Under the pieces are notes generated by a model. That model was not told the DNA's origin and did not search any database. It worked only from the letters and a program-made list of their open reading frames with translations. DNA of 64,000 nucleotides from CAG-390 sp045543615 (GTDB lineage Bacteria > Bacillota > Clostridia > Oscillospirales > CAG-272): positions 1 to 64,000 of the forward strand of contig JAZPXL010000041.1 of NCBI GenBank assembly GCA_045543615.1. Direction: 5' to 3'. Below, piece after piece: positions 1 to 7,875 of this stretch (positions are counted from its first letter, which is position 1; every line of letters starts with the position of its first letter). A program made the translations under genes and the position numbers.

Positions 1-93
1 TTTGGCATTCGTTTATAACTTGACAATATACAGAAACTAAAAACACCAAAACATTTCCCAACCCCGTAGGGACCGGCGTCCCCGACGGTCCGT
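1..93 (+). repeat. 93-bp direct repeat, copy 1
   Basis: Matches 407-499 with only scattered mismatches at constant offset (406 bp). It runs from TTTGGCATTC through ATAACTTGACAATATA to a GC-rich core, GTAGGGACCGGCGTCCCC. The core can fold, GGGAC pairing with GTCCC. The copy may start before the window. No coding signal. Confidence 0.85.
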
Positions 94-120
94 GAAAATA
101 TAATCTTTTTGTTTTGCTAA

Positions 121-200
121 TATACAGAACACCCCAAGCGATGCCGTAAAGTTAGCCTTCCTCCGAGAGGAAGGGGGACCACGGAAGTGGTGGAAGGAGC
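121..200 (+). repeat. C-rich palindromic intergenic element, copy 1
   Basis: Starts with CAGAACACCCCAA, then AAAGTTAGCCTTCCTCC, a hairpin whose arms are CCTTCCTC and GAGGAAGG, and a second one built on CCAC..GTGG. Copies with the same order of parts lie at 689-764, 811-886 and 1120-1180. Confidence 0.75.
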
Positions 201-406
201 GTGCGCAACTGAAGATTATGCACAAATTAAAGATAGAAGAATTAAAATTTGCACATATTAAAATACACACATATTTAAAGCTTGCACAAACAGTAAAGTT
301 GCGCACTCTCCCTCAGTCTCGCTATTTGCTACGCAAATGTACGCTCGACAGCTCCCTCTCGGAAGGAGCCTATCTGTAAGCCTGCGCTTATGGTAAAAAC
401 ATAATG

Positions 407-499
407 TTTGGTATTCATTTATAACTTGACAATATATAGAAACCAAAAACGCCAAAACATTTTCCAAACCCGTAGGGACCGGCGTCCCCCGCGGTCTGT
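407..499 (+). repeat. 93-bp direct repeat, copy 2
   Basis: Second copy of the element at 1-93. It is preceded by GCTTATGGTAAAAACATAA, and nearly the same string recurs at 639-657 before a third, much decayed start of the element (TTTGGCGTTT at 659). So the repeat unit probably extends to the left of the 93 bp. Confidence 0.85.
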
Positions 500-595
500 A
501 TTGTTGGGCAAAATTATAATAATGTATAGGATAGTGGTACGATATTCAAAAATGTCAGGATTTCTGTATTTCATTAGGGAAAAAATTAAATTTCC

Positions 596-624
596 CGGAC
601 CGTCGGGGACGCCGGTCCCTACGG
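596..624 (-). repeat. Inverted copy of the GC-rich repeat core
   Basis: CGGACCGTCGGGGACGCC and the following CGGTCCCTACGG are the reverse complement of the core at about 64-92 and 470-498. The core therefore occurs three times in 630 bp, once inverted, and without the A/T-rich arm of the full repeat. The core appears to move or be kept independently of the arm. Confidence 0.85.
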
Positions 625-688
625 TTGAAAAGGTAACGCTTATGCTAAAAACATAATGTTTGGCGTTTATTTACCACTTGCCCACAAG

Positions 689-764
689 CAGAACGCCCCA
701 AACGCTACCTAAAAGTTAGCCTTCTCCAGTTGGAGAAGGGGGACCGCGAGAGCGGTGGATGAGG
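689..764 (+). repeat. C-rich palindromic intergenic element, copy 2
   Basis: CAGAACGCCCCAAACGCTAC, AAAGTTAGCCTTCTCC, hairpin CTTCTCCAgttggAGAAG, then ACCGCgagaGCGGT and GGATGAGG. Both stems differ in sequence from copy 1 but keep pairing, which suggests the folded form matters or that the parts are themselves palindromic elements. Confidence 0.75.
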
Positions 765-810
765 TGTGATTTAGTAAACATTAAATTAAAAAGTTGTGCT
801 ATAAAAGAAT

Positions 811-886
811 ACCAAAACGCTACCCAAAAGAAAGCCTCGCCCACAGGGAGAGGTGTCACGGCGAGAGCCGTGACGGAGAGGGAGGG
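811..886 (+). repeat. C-rich palindromic intergenic element, copy 3
   Basis: ACCAAAACGCTACCCAAAAG followed by AAAGCCTCGCCC, an imperfect hairpin, and a strong hairpin GTCACGGCgagaGCCGTGAC, then GGAGAGGGAGGG. It abuts the hairpin-linker array that starts at 891. Confidence 0.7.
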
Positions 887-890
887 ATAC

Positions 891-1118
891 ACGCCTGACG
901 GCGTGATGATGTTGCACCTTCGGTGCAAATGATGTGGGCTTGCGCCCAATGATGTTGCGCCTTGCGGCGCAAATGATGTTGCACCTGACGGCGCAAATGA
1001 TACAAGGCTACGCCTTGATGATATACAATCCCTGCGGGATTGATGATATACACACCTTCGGCGTGATGATATACAAGGCTTCGCCTTGATGATATACAGC
1101 CCATTCGGGCTGATGATA
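891..1118 (+). repeat. Tandem hairpin-linker array A1 (about ten hairpins)
   Basis: About ten short hairpins in a row, each with a different 4-6 bp stem and a small loop, for example ACGCCtgacGGCGT, AAGGCttcGCCTT and AATCCCtgcGGGATT. They are joined by a conserved linker, GATGATATAC in the right half and AATGATGTTG in the left half. Stem arms change together so pairing is kept, while the linker is nearly fixed. Unit length is about 22-25 bp. Related arrays lie at 22,786-22,874, 23,566-23,793 and 24,513-24,650. Confidence 0.85.
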
Positions 1119-1119
1119 G

Positions 1120-1180
1120 CAGAACACCCCAAATGATACCCAAAAGACAGCCTCCTTTGTGTAAAGGGAGGAGGGTGAGG
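1120..1180 (+). repeat. C-rich palindromic intergenic element, copy 4
   Basis: CAGAACACCCCAAATGATAC, CCAAAAGACAGCCTCC, hairpin CCTCCTTTgtgtAAAGGGAGG, then AGGGTGAGG. It directly follows the hairpin-linker array, so the array at 891-1118 is bracketed by copies 3 and 4. Confidence 0.7.
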
Positions 1181-1283
1181 ATATATTATCCCAAACAAGA
1201 ACACATCTCAACAAAAAAGGGAACACATTTGAGCAATAGCAACAAAATCATTTGATAAAAACAACAAAAATTCATTTTTCCAC

Positions 1284-1312
1284 TTGAAAGATTCTCTAAA
1301 ATGTGGTTTAAT
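1284..1312 (+). promoter_or_regulatory. Possible promoter of the aldo/keto reductase gene
   Basis: TTGAAA at 1284-1289 and TTTAAT at 1307-1312, 17-bp spacing. A TATAGT at 1313-1318 is an alternative -10. It lies about 90 bp before the chosen start codon. Confidence 0.45.
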
Positions 1313-1403
1313 TATAGTATAGCTGATTTTTTTGTCTGCGCCTTGTGCTCGGCGTTGGCTTTACCAAATTTATTGCCGCTTTTGTGGCAGAATGGAGTTT
1401 AAT

Positions 1404-2534
1404 ATGATATACAAGAGCTTTCAAGATCTTTCCCTGTCCGCCCTCGGACTTGGTTGTATGCGCCTGCCCGTCCTCTCCGACGGTAGCGGCAAGATTGACA
1501 GTGCAGCCGTTGATCTTATGGTTGACAGAGCGATTGAGTGTGGTGTAAACTATTTTGACACAGCTTGGATGTACCACAGTGGCGAGTCCGAAATTGAAAT
1601 CGGCCGTTCTCTTTCGAGATATCCACGCTCCTCCTTCTATCTTGCAAGCAAGTTCCCCGGATTTAGCCAAAAGAGCTTTGACGATCCTGCCGCCATCTTT
1701 GAGCGTCAGCTTGAAAAATGTGGCGTGGACTATTTCGACTTCTACCTTTTCCACAACGTCTGCGAGGACAATATTGACAACTACCTCGACCCCCAATACG
1801 GCGTCTTTGACTACCTTATGAAGCTTAAGAGCGAGGGCAAGATCCGTCACCTCGGCTTCTCTGCCCACGGTGCGATGCCCGTTCTTCGCCGTTTCCTTGA
1901 AGCTTACGGCGAGTATATGGAGTTCGGTCAGCTCCAGATCAACTACTTTGACTGGAACTATCAGGAGTGCCGTGAGAAGATCGACCTCTTCTCTTCCTAC
2001 GGCATCCCCGTCTGGATTATGGAGCCTGTCCGTGGCGGCAAGCTGGCGTCTCTCGAGGACAAATACACCGACCGTCTGCGTGCGCTTCGTCCCGACACAA
2101 CCACGGTCGAATGGGCGTTCCGTTTTCTGCAGTCGCTTCCCGAGGTGACCGTTGTGCTCTCGGGTATGTCGAATATGGCACAGCTTGAGGAAAATATCGC
2201 CATTTTCTCAAAGGATGAGCCTACAAGCGAAGAGGAAAACGAGGTGCTTTTCGGTATTGCACGAGATATGATCGCATCAAAGATTATTAACTGCACCGAA
2301 TGCCGATATTGCACCGAGTATTGCCCCACCGAAATTGATATTCCTCGCCTTATCTCGATTTACAATCAGCACGTCTCCACAGGCGAGTACACCGATGTGC
2401 TCGACACCATAGTCTCGGACGGCTTTGGCAAAAACCACCGTGACTGCATCGACTGCCATACCTGCGAGGGTGTTTGCCCACAACACATAAAGATTACAGA
2501 TCTTATGACATATCTCAAAAAGAGATTGAGATAA
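1404..2534 (+). CDS. Aldo/keto reductase with two C-terminal [4Fe-4S] motifs
   Basis: A 376-residue NADPH-type aldo/keto reductase fused to a ferredoxin-like tail. The AKR catalytic tetrad is visible: Asp52 and Tyr57 in FDTAWMYHSGE, Lys83 in ASKFPG and His117 in YLFHNV. The C-terminus carries two cysteine clusters of the 2[4Fe-4S] type, CTECRYCTEYCP (297-308) and Cys348/351/354/358. This architecture is common in anaerobic Clostridia; the substrate cannot be told. The start at 1404 follows GGAG with 6-bp spacing; an upstream in-frame TTG at 1332 and an ATG at 1392 (which overlaps that GGAG) are less likely. A strong terminator follows at 2541. It is a single-gene unit convergent with the SPFH gene. 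Confident family call; function as an oxidoreductase is general. Confidence 0.93.
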   Translation: MIYKSFQDLSLSALGLGCMRLPVLSDGSGKIDSAAVDLMVDRAIECGVNYFDTAWMYHSGESEIEIGRSLSRYPRSSFYLASKFPGFSQKSFDDPAAIFERQLEKCGVDYFDFYLFHNVCEDNIDNYLDPQYGVFDYLMKLKSEGKIRHLGFSAHGAMPVLRRFLEAYGEYMEFGQLQINYFDWNYQECREKIDLFSSYGIPVWIMEPVRGGKLASLEDKYTDRLRALRPDTTTVEWAFRFLQSLPEVTVVLSGMSNMAQLEENIAIFSKDEPTSEEENEVLFGIARDMIASKIINCTECRYCTEYCPTEIDIPRLISIYNQHVSTGEYTDVLDTIVSDGFGKNHRDCIDCHTCEGVCPQHIKITDLMTYLKKRLR

Positions 2535-2540
2535 TACATA

Positions 2541-2577
2541 AATCCCCCGTCCGACGTCGTCGGACGGGGGATTTTTT
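2541..2577 (+). terminator. Rho-independent terminator after the aldo/keto reductase
   Basis: Stem AATCCCCCGTCCGAC / GTCGGACGGGGGATT with a 2-3 nt loop, followed by TTTTTTG. It lies 7 bp after the stop codon and probably also ends the convergent SPFH gene's transcript. Confidence 0.9.
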
Positions 2578-2587
2578 GTTTTTGCTT

Positions 2588-3583
2588 TTAGTTTGCAGGT
2601 GTAGCTGTGCCGTTTCCACCGATGATGGGGAGAACGGTATCGGTGCCGCTTACAACATATTCGGGGAGCTTGCCGTCCCAGTTCTGAGTTTCGTAGTACT
2701 TGATGAGGAGATCTGTCAGGCTCTGTGCGATGTCTGAGTTGATTTCTGCCTGCTTTTCGCCTGCATAAGCCTCAGCGTCAGCCTCAAGCTTCTTTGCCTC
2801 AGCCTCAGCTGCCGCCTGGATCTTCAGAACCTCAGCATTTGCCTCTGCCTGAATTTCCTTTACTGCCGCCTCAGCAGCCGCTTTGATCTTCTCACGCTCT
2901 GCTGCCTGCTCTTCTTCCATCGTCTTCTGCGCCTGCTCGGTCTGTGCCTTGAGCAAAGCCTGCTCTGCAACTACCTTTTCTTCAACGGAGTTTGTGAAGG
3001 CATCGGAGAAGTCGATATTCTCAACTGCTGCGCTGACAACCTCGATATTGTATGCGCCAAGCTGTGTAATGAGAGCTTCCTTTATCTGCGAGGAGAGCTG
3101 ATCACGGCTTTCAATGAGGCTCTCTGCATTGTACTTTGCAATAACGCTCTTTACAACCTCTTCAATTCTGGGTACCATTACGGTGTTATAATAATCAACG
3201 CCGATGGTTTTGTAGAGGTTCTGCGCATTTGCACGCTCAATCTGGAAGTTCATCGAATAAGTAAGAGTTACCTCTTGAATGTCGCTTGAGAAGCAGGACA
3301 TCTCAACCTTTGCAACCTGTGTGCGATTGTCCATACAAACGATCTCCTGGAAGGGAGACTTGATATGAAGGCCTGCCTCAAGTGTGTTGTCCTCAACCTT
3401 ACCAAAGGTTGTAAGAATACCCGTGTGGCCTGTGGGAACGGTGGCAACCATACCACCGAGTATAACGGCAAGTCCGAGTATGGAAATAATCTGCTTGGGG
3501 CAGAATTTCCAGCCGGATTTTGTGATACCGAGAAGCACAAAGAGAACTAAAACAGTTACCAAAGAAGCAATAATCCAAAACAT
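2588..3583 (-). CDS. SPFH/Band 7 (prohibitin-like) membrane protein
   Basis: A 331-residue protein with two N-terminal hydrophobic segments (about residues 3-20 and 31-47), then an SPFH/Band 7 domain starting near VPTGHTGILTTFGKVED (about 50-210). A long Ala/Glu/Lys-rich coiled coil follows (about 210-290), then a short Gly/Thr/Asn-rich end. SPFH proteins oligomerise on the inner face of membranes and organise microdomains or hold membrane proteases such as FtsH; the specific partner here is unknown. The start follows AAAGGTAGG at good spacing and sits about 50 bp behind a strong promoter. It converges on the aldo/keto reductase gene. Confident family assignment; the role is family-level inference. 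Confidence 0.92.
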   Translation of the reverse strand: MFWIIASLVTVLVLFVLLGITKSGWKFCPKQIISILGLAVILGGMVATVPTGHTGILTTFGKVEDNTLEAGLHIKSPFQEIVCMDNRTQVAKVEMSCFSSDIQEVTLTYSMNFQIERANAQNLYKTIGVDYYNTVMVPRIEEVVKSVIAKYNAESLIESRDQLSSQIKEALITQLGAYNIEVVSAAVENIDFSDAFTNSVEEKVVAEQALLKAQTEQAQKTMEEEQAAEREKIKAAAEAAVKEIQAEANAEVLKIQAAAEAEAKKLEADAEAYAGEKQAEINSDIAQSLTDLLIKYYETQNWDGKLPEYVVSGTDTVLPIIGGNGTATPAN

Positions 3584-3638
3584 TTTTTACCTACCTTTCT
3601 GTCGCATAGCGACACGCATCTGTATTTTGGTATGATTT

Positions 3639-3667
3639 ATTATATCACATTTGATTTTGTAATGCAA
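3639..3667 (-). promoter_or_regulatory. Promoter of the SPFH gene
   Basis: On the reverse strand TTGCAT (3667-3662), 17 bp, TATAAT (3644-3639). The transcript leader would include a small hairpin from GTCGCATAGCGAC at 3601-3613. Confidence 0.8.
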
Positions 3668-3705
3668 TACCACCCCCGATAATTCACCAAAATTTGATTT
3701 TTGTA

Positions 3706-3734
3706 TTGCAACGGTGATTATTTAATGTTATAAT
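3706..3734 (+). promoter_or_regulatory. Promoter of the rarA-mnmG-rsmG operon
   Basis: TTGCAA at 3706-3711 and TATAAT at 3729-3734 with 17-bp spacing, about 45 bp before the rarA start. It is divergent from the SPFH promoter, only 38 bp away. Confidence 0.8.
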
Positions 3735-3779
3735 ATATAATGAAGAAATATGTTTAACTCTTAACTGTCAGAGGTAGAA

Positions 3780-5012
3780 ATGAAACAATCACCACTTCCC
3801 GAGCTTATAAGGCCGACTTCATTTGACGATATTGTGGGTCAACGCCATCTTTTTGGAGAAAATGGCGTCATTCGCCGTCTCTGCAAGACGGGGCATATTC
3901 CGAATATGATCTTCTACGGCCCTCCCGGTACGGGCAAGACAACTGCCGCCGCTATTGTTGCAAAGATGGCTGATATGACATTTGTCAGGCTCAATGCAAC
4001 GGTTGCTTCCCTTTCCGATGTAAAGGATGTTCTCGCATCCACCGACACGGTGTTTGGCTGTGAGGGCGTGCTTCTCTATATAGACGAGATACAGTATTTC
4101 AATCGCAAGCAGCAGCAATCCCTGCTTGAATACATAGAGGACGGCCGTGTAACGCTTATTGCATCGACTACGGAAAATCCTCATTTCTACCTGTATGGCG
4201 CACTCATCTCCCGTTCAACTCTCTTTGAGTTTAAGCCCGTTGAGCCGTCAGAGATAGCTAAAGCTTTAGAAAGAGGACTTGGATACCTCAACCGTGAGTA
4301 CAATCGGACTCGCACAATAGGTGAGGGCGTGGCAGAGAGTATTGCCCGATCAAGTGGTGGCGACGTTCGCCACGCACTAAAGCTTTTTGAAAATGCTTAT
4401 CGTTCATCGGACGGAGATGAGATAATGATGGATGACGTGCTTCCCTTTGATCCGTTTGTTACGGCTTATTCAGAGGATATGCACTATGACCTGCTCTCTG
4501 CTCTGCAGAAATCAATAAGAGGCTCTGACCCCGATGCAGCGGTTTTCTACCTATGCCGTCTGCTTGAAGCGGGAGAGATCCTCTCCGTTTGCCGTCGTCT
4601 TCAGGTGATCGCAAGCGAGGACATCGGACTTGCATATCCGATGGCGGCAGTTATCACACGCTCGTGCTGTGAGTCTGCACGTGATCTTGGTATGCCCGAG
4701 GCGAGAATACCACTTGCAAATGCAACGGTAATGCTCGCAACAGCACCAAAATCCAATTCTGCATACCTTGCGGCAGATGCGGCGATGGCTGATATTGAGC
4801 GAGGACTTGGCAAGATCCCACCACTGCCCCTGCGCTCACCTCTCTTTGAGGGATATGTGTATCCACACGATTTTCCCTCACACTATACCCCCCAACAATA
4901 CCTGCCTGACGATATTTCGGGCAGAGTGTATTATAAATTCGGAACAAACAAGACCGAGGCGGCTGCCTCTGCGTATGCGCAGAGCATTGGAAGTCGCAAG
5001 AAAGGCTCATAA
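3780..5012 (+). CDS. rarA: Replication-associated recombination protein A (AAA+ ATPase)
   Basis: A 410-residue AAA+ ATPase of the RarA/MgsA/WRNIP1 family, which acts at stalled replication forks and interacts with SSB and the clamp-loader system. Visible motifs: Walker A GPPGTGKTT (47-55), Walker B LLYIDEIQ (98-105), sensor 1 in LIASTTENP, an arginine-finger region LISRSTLFEF, and sensor 2 in GGDVRHALKLFE. Length is normal for the family. AGAGG precedes the start. The gene ends 2 bp before mnmG, so it is the first gene of a rarA-mnmG-rsmG unit. Clamp-loader subunits share the AAA+ core, but the SRSTLF signature and C-terminal region favour RarA. Confidence 0.93.
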   Translation: MKQSPLPELIRPTSFDDIVGQRHLFGENGVIRRLCKTGHIPNMIFYGPPGTGKTTAAAIVAKMADMTFVRLNATVASLSDVKDVLASTDTVFGCEGVLLYIDEIQYFNRKQQQSLLEYIEDGRVTLIASTTENPHFYLYGALISRSTLFEFKPVEPSEIAKALERGLGYLNREYNRTRTIGEGVAESIARSSGGDVRHALKLFENAYRSSDGDEIMMDDVLPFDPFVTAYSEDMHYDLLSALQKSIRGSDPDAAVFYLCRLLEAGEILSVCRRLQVIASEDIGLAYPMAAVITRSCCESARDLGMPEARIPLANATVMLATAPKSNSAYLAADAAMADIERGLGKIPPLPLRSPLFEGYVYPHDFPSHYTPQQYLPDDISGRVYYKFGTNKTEAAASAYAQSIGSRKKGS

Positions 5013-5014
5013 AT

Positions 5015-6883
5015 ATGAAAAATCACACACTTCTTGCCGTTGTGGGCGGTGGACACGCAGGTGTCGAGGCTGCGCTGGCGGCGGCAAGGCTTGGTATAGA
5101 CACAATTCTCTTCTCTCTCTCGCTTGATGCGCTCGGAAATATGCCCTGCAACCCCTCCATAGGTGGCACAGCAAAGGGACATCTCGTCTATGAGATAGAT
5201 GCACTCGGTGGTGAGATGGGCAGAGCCGCTGACCGTGTAACACTTCAATCAAGAACGCTCAATCTCGGAAAGGGTGCGGCAGTTCACTCAAAGCGAGTAC
5301 AGGCTGACAGACGAAAATATCAGGAAATTATCAAGCATACGCTTGAAACTACCGATAATTTGCGCATACTTCAAGCCGAAGTAACCGAAATCCTCACCGA
5401 AGAGGTCGACGGCGTGCGCAAAGTCACAGGACTTTGCACCTCGATGGGCGAGACATATACCTGCAAGGCACTTATCCTCGCAACAGGAACATACCTCGAC
5501 AGTACCGTATTTGTCGGACACAACGCACTCAAGTCAGGACCCGACGGTATGCTGTCTGCATCAAGTCTTACAAGATCTCTTGAAAAGATAGGCGTTACTA
5601 TTCGCCGTTTCAAAACAGGCACACCCCCTCGCATTCTTCGTCAGAGCGTAGATTTCTCCCTTCTTGAGCTTCAAGAGGGCGAGAGCGAGGCAATTCCTTT
5701 CTCCGTTGACACCCCGGAGAACTATCTTGACGGAGCTTGCACTCTTCCCTGCCACATCGTTTACACTAATGCTGATACCCACCGTGTCATAATGGAAAAT
5801 ATTGGCAAAAGCGCAATGTATTCGGGAATGATAAGTGGAGTTGGGCCGAGATATTGCCCATCAATTGAGGACAAGATAGTCAGATTTGCCGACAAGGAAC
5901 GCCACCAGCTCTTTCTTGAGCCGATGGGTGAGAACACGGAGGAGATGTATTTACAGGGATTTTCCACTTCCCTGCCCCCCGATGTTCAGGACGAAATGCT
6001 TCGCACGCTCCCGGGCTTTGCCGATGCAGTAATAACTCGCTACGCCTACGCTATCGAATACGATTGCACCGATCCCACCGACCTCTTCCCCACCCTTGAG
6101 CATAAGAGGATCTCGGGACTTTATGGAGCCGGACAGTTCAACGGTACATCGGGCTACGAGGAGGCGGCGGCACAGGGACTTGTTGCAGGTATTAACGCAT
6201 CATTGAAAATTCTTGGTCGAGAGCAGATAATTCTGCGTCGAATTGATGGCTACATCGGTACGCTAATTGATGACCTTGTCACCAAGGGTACAAATGAGCC
6301 GTACAGAATGATGACTTCTCGCTCCGAATACCGTCTGCTTCACCGTCAGGACAATGCTGACGCAAGACTTACACCAATCGGATACAGTGTAGGACTTATT
6401 TCCGAGGAAAGATACGCACTCTTTACTGAAAAACAAAGGCTTATCGAAGAGGAAAAAGCAAGAATAGAACAAGTGTTCGTTAAGCCGTCACAGGCTTCTG
6501 CTCTTCCCGATGGCGTTGTACTTCCTGATCACGGCGCATCTATTGCAGATCTTCTTCGCCGTCCCGAAATTTCCTATGATGATACGGCTGCACTCGACCC
6601 TTGCAGACCCATTCTTCCCCGCTCTGTTACAAGAACTGTTCAATATGACATAAAATACGCAGGTTATCTGCGCCGTCAGGAGACTGAGATAAACAGACAG
6701 GCGAGACTTGAAAGATACGTGCTACCGTCTGATATTGACTACACTACTGTCAAAGGTCTTCGCATTGAGGCTGTTCAAAAGCTCTCAAAGATTCGACCTC
6801 TGACTATTGGACAGGCATCAAGAATAAGTGGCGTAAGCCCTGCGGACGTTACTGTTCTTCTCATTCGTCTTGGACTTAAATGA
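5015..6883 (+). CDS. mnmG: tRNA uridine-34 5-carboxymethylaminomethyl modification enzyme, FAD subunit
   Basis: A 622-residue MnmG (GidA). With MnmE it forms the complex that installs the (carboxymethyl)aminomethyl group at the wobble uridine of several tRNAs, using FAD, GTP and methylene-tetrahydrofolate. The N-terminus has the Rossmann FAD motif AVVGGGHAGVEAA; GIDTILFS and NMPCNPSIGGTAKGHL are GidA signatures, and the helical C-terminus ends in SRISGVSPADVTVLLIRL. Length matches the family. It sits 2 bp after rarA and overlaps the upstream candidate start of rsmG. In most Firmicutes mnmG directly follows mnmE; here mnmE is some 12 kb further on, after the rpmH block. Confidence 0.97.
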   Translation: MKNHTLLAVVGGGHAGVEAALAAARLGIDTILFSLSLDALGNMPCNPSIGGTAKGHLVYEIDALGGEMGRAADRVTLQSRTLNLGKGAAVHSKRVQADRRKYQEIIKHTLETTDNLRILQAEVTEILTEEVDGVRKVTGLCTSMGETYTCKALILATGTYLDSTVFVGHNALKSGPDGMLSASSLTRSLEKIGVTIRRFKTGTPPRILRQSVDFSLLELQEGESEAIPFSVDTPENYLDGACTLPCHIVYTNADTHRVIMENIGKSAMYSGMISGVGPRYCPSIEDKIVRFADKERHQLFLEPMGENTEEMYLQGFSTSLPPDVQDEMLRTLPGFADAVITRYAYAIEYDCTDPTDLFPTLEHKRISGLYGAGQFNGTSGYEEAAAQGLVAGINASLKILGREQIILRRIDGYIGTLIDDLVTKGTNEPYRMMTSRSEYRLLHRQDNADARLTPIGYSVGLISEERYALFTEKQRLIEEEKARIEQVFVKPSQASALPDGVVLPDHGASIADLLRRPEISYDDTAALDPCRPILPRSVTRTVQYDIKYAGYLRRQETEINRQARLERYVLPSDIDYTTVKGLRIEAVQKLSKIRPLTIGQASRISGVSPADVTVLLIRLGLK

Positions 6884-6891
6884 GGTTGATT

Positions 6892-7629
6892 ATGGAATAT
6901 GATTACAGTACCTATCCGTCGGTTTTAAGGCGAGCTTTTGAGAAAAACTCTCTTTCATCCTTTGCTACTGACGAAATTTTAAATAAACTATCAATATTTG
7001 CAGAATTTCTGCTCAGCGAAAACGAAAAATACAATCTCACGGCTATAAAAACCCCCGAAGCTGCTGCAGTTCTTCATTTTGCTGACTCGCTGACGGTCGC
7101 AAGCTTTATTCCAAGTGGCGCAAAGGTGCTGGACATTGGTGCCGGTGCCGGCTTTCCGTCCGTCGTTCTTGCCATAGCTCGACCCGATATCAAAATTGTC
7201 GCACTTGATTCTACGGCAAAGCGCATAGATTTCATAAATCAGGTGGCAAAAATGCTTGAACTTGGCAATTTGAGTGGTGTTTGTGGCAGAGCTGAGGAGC
7301 TTGTTGCAGCATCCTTGCGTGCTTCGTTTGATTTTGTCACAGCAAGAGCTGTCGCCGCATACCCGATTTTGCTCGAACTATGCGCACCTGCACTAAAAAC
7401 AGGTGGCACCTTTGCCGCTATGAAAGGCTCAGGGGCGATGGATGAGCTTGTCGGCGCAGATAAAGCCCTCGCGCTCCTCGGAGTCAGCGCACCCGAGCTT
7501 GTTTCGGTTGATTTGACTGACGGGGGCGAGACATTTGGCAGAAACATAGTCCTTGTTAGGAAAACAGGCAAAACACCACCAAAATATCCTCGTCCTTATG
7601 CGCAAATCAAAAAGAAACCTCTATACTGA
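6892..7629 (+). CDS. rsmG: 16S rRNA (guanine527-N7)-methyltransferase
   Basis: A 245-residue RsmG (GidB), which methylates G527 of 16S rRNA with S-adenosylmethionine. The SAM-binding motif LDIGAGAGFPSVVLA, the acidic IVALDSTAKRIDF strand and the VTARAVAAYPILLE motif are all present. ATG at 6892 is chosen because GAGG lies 6 bp upstream. An ATG at 6880 overlaps the mnmG stop and would add four residues. It is the last gene before the parS cluster; its terminator contains the first parS site. Confident. Confidence 0.95.
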   Translation: MEYDYSTYPSVLRRAFEKNSLSSFATDEILNKLSIFAEFLLSENEKYNLTAIKTPEAAAVLHFADSLTVASFIPSGAKVLDIGAGAGFPSVVLAIARPDIKIVALDSTAKRIDFINQVAKMLELGNLSGVCGRAEELVAASLRASFDFVTARAVAAYPILLELCAPALKTGGTFAAMKGSGAMDELVGADKALALLGVSAPELVSVDLTDGGETFGRNIVLVRKTGKTPPKYPRPYAQIKKKPLY

Positions 7630-7630
7630 T

Positions 7631-7669
7631 AAAAAGTCCGATGTTTCACGGGAAACATTGGACTTTTTC
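7631..7669 (+). terminator. Terminator of the rarA-mnmG-rsmG unit with a parS site in its stem
   Basis: Stem AAAAAGTCC-G-ATGTTTC, 4-nt loop, GAAACAT-T-GGACTTTTT, about 17 bp, followed by T/C-rich sequence. The parS palindrome at 7642-7657 forms the top of the hairpin, so one sequence serves both as DNA site and RNA terminator. Confidence 0.85.
7642..7657. promoter_or_regulatory. parS: parS site 1 (one mismatch)
   Basis: TGTTTCACGGGAAACA, one base from the Bacillus-type ParB site TGTTTCACGTGAAACA. First of four sites between rsmG and parA; the centre-to-centre distance to site 2 is 38 bp. Confidence 0.93.
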
Positions 7670-7679
7670 TGCTTTACAA

Positions 7680-7695
7680 TGTTTCACGTGAAACA
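7680..7695. promoter_or_regulatory. parS: parS site 2 (perfect consensus)
   Basis: TGTTTCACGTGAAACA, an exact palindromic match to the consensus bound by chromosomal ParB/Spo0J. It should be the main nucleation site for ParB spreading. Confidence 0.97.
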
Positions 7696-7717
7696 TAGCT
7701 CGCCTTGTGAAAGAAAA

Positions 7718-7733
7718 TGTTTCCCGTGAAACG
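7718..7733. promoter_or_regulatory. parS: parS site 3 (two mismatches)
   Basis: TGTTTCCCGTGAAACG, two differences from consensus, 38 bp from site 2 centre to centre. Confidence 0.85.
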
Positions 7734-7751
7734 CTTTTGAAGTCTTGTGAA

Positions 7752-7767
7752 TGTTTCCCGTGAAACA
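7752..7767. promoter_or_regulatory. parS: parS site 4 (one mismatch)
   Basis: TGTTTCCCGTGAAACA, one difference from consensus, 34 bp from site 3. It lies about 50 bp upstream of the parA promoter, so ParB bound here could affect parAB transcription. Confidence 0.92.
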
Positions 7768-7816
7768 TACGAAATGTTTACCCATTTGTAAATTTTACTC
7801 AATTCACGAAATAGTG

Positions 7817-7845
7817 TTGAAATCGCAGGCGAAAAATGATATAAT
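7817..7845 (+). promoter_or_regulatory. Promoter of parA-parB
   Basis: TTGAAA at 7817-7822 and TATAAT at 7840-7845, 17-bp spacing. Located between the parS cluster and the parA start. Confidence 0.8.
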
Positions 7846-7875
7846 TATACCGACAAAATACAGATGGAGTGCGTT

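Larger units (their letters stand above)
1..1280. repeat. Repeat-rich intergenic region, no gene supported
   Basis: About 1.3 kb before the first gene holds no convincing coding region. It is a mosaic of at least three repeat types, listed separately: a 93-bp direct repeat (two copies, plus a decayed start near 659), four copies of a C-rich palindromic element, and a tandem array of short hairpins. Reading frames across it are low-complexity translations of the palindromes and have no ribosome binding sites. The rest is A/T-rich filler. Confidence 0.8.

Noticed and set aside
891..1118. CRISPR array
   Set aside because: The constant part is only 8-10 nt, the variable parts are themselves hairpins of 12-16 nt, and no cas gene is near. 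Spacing and composition do not fit CRISPR.
716..1226. Reverse-strand frames in the repeat nest
   Set aside because: They are translations of hairpin arrays (repeating YHQGEALYIIT-type units) without start signals.
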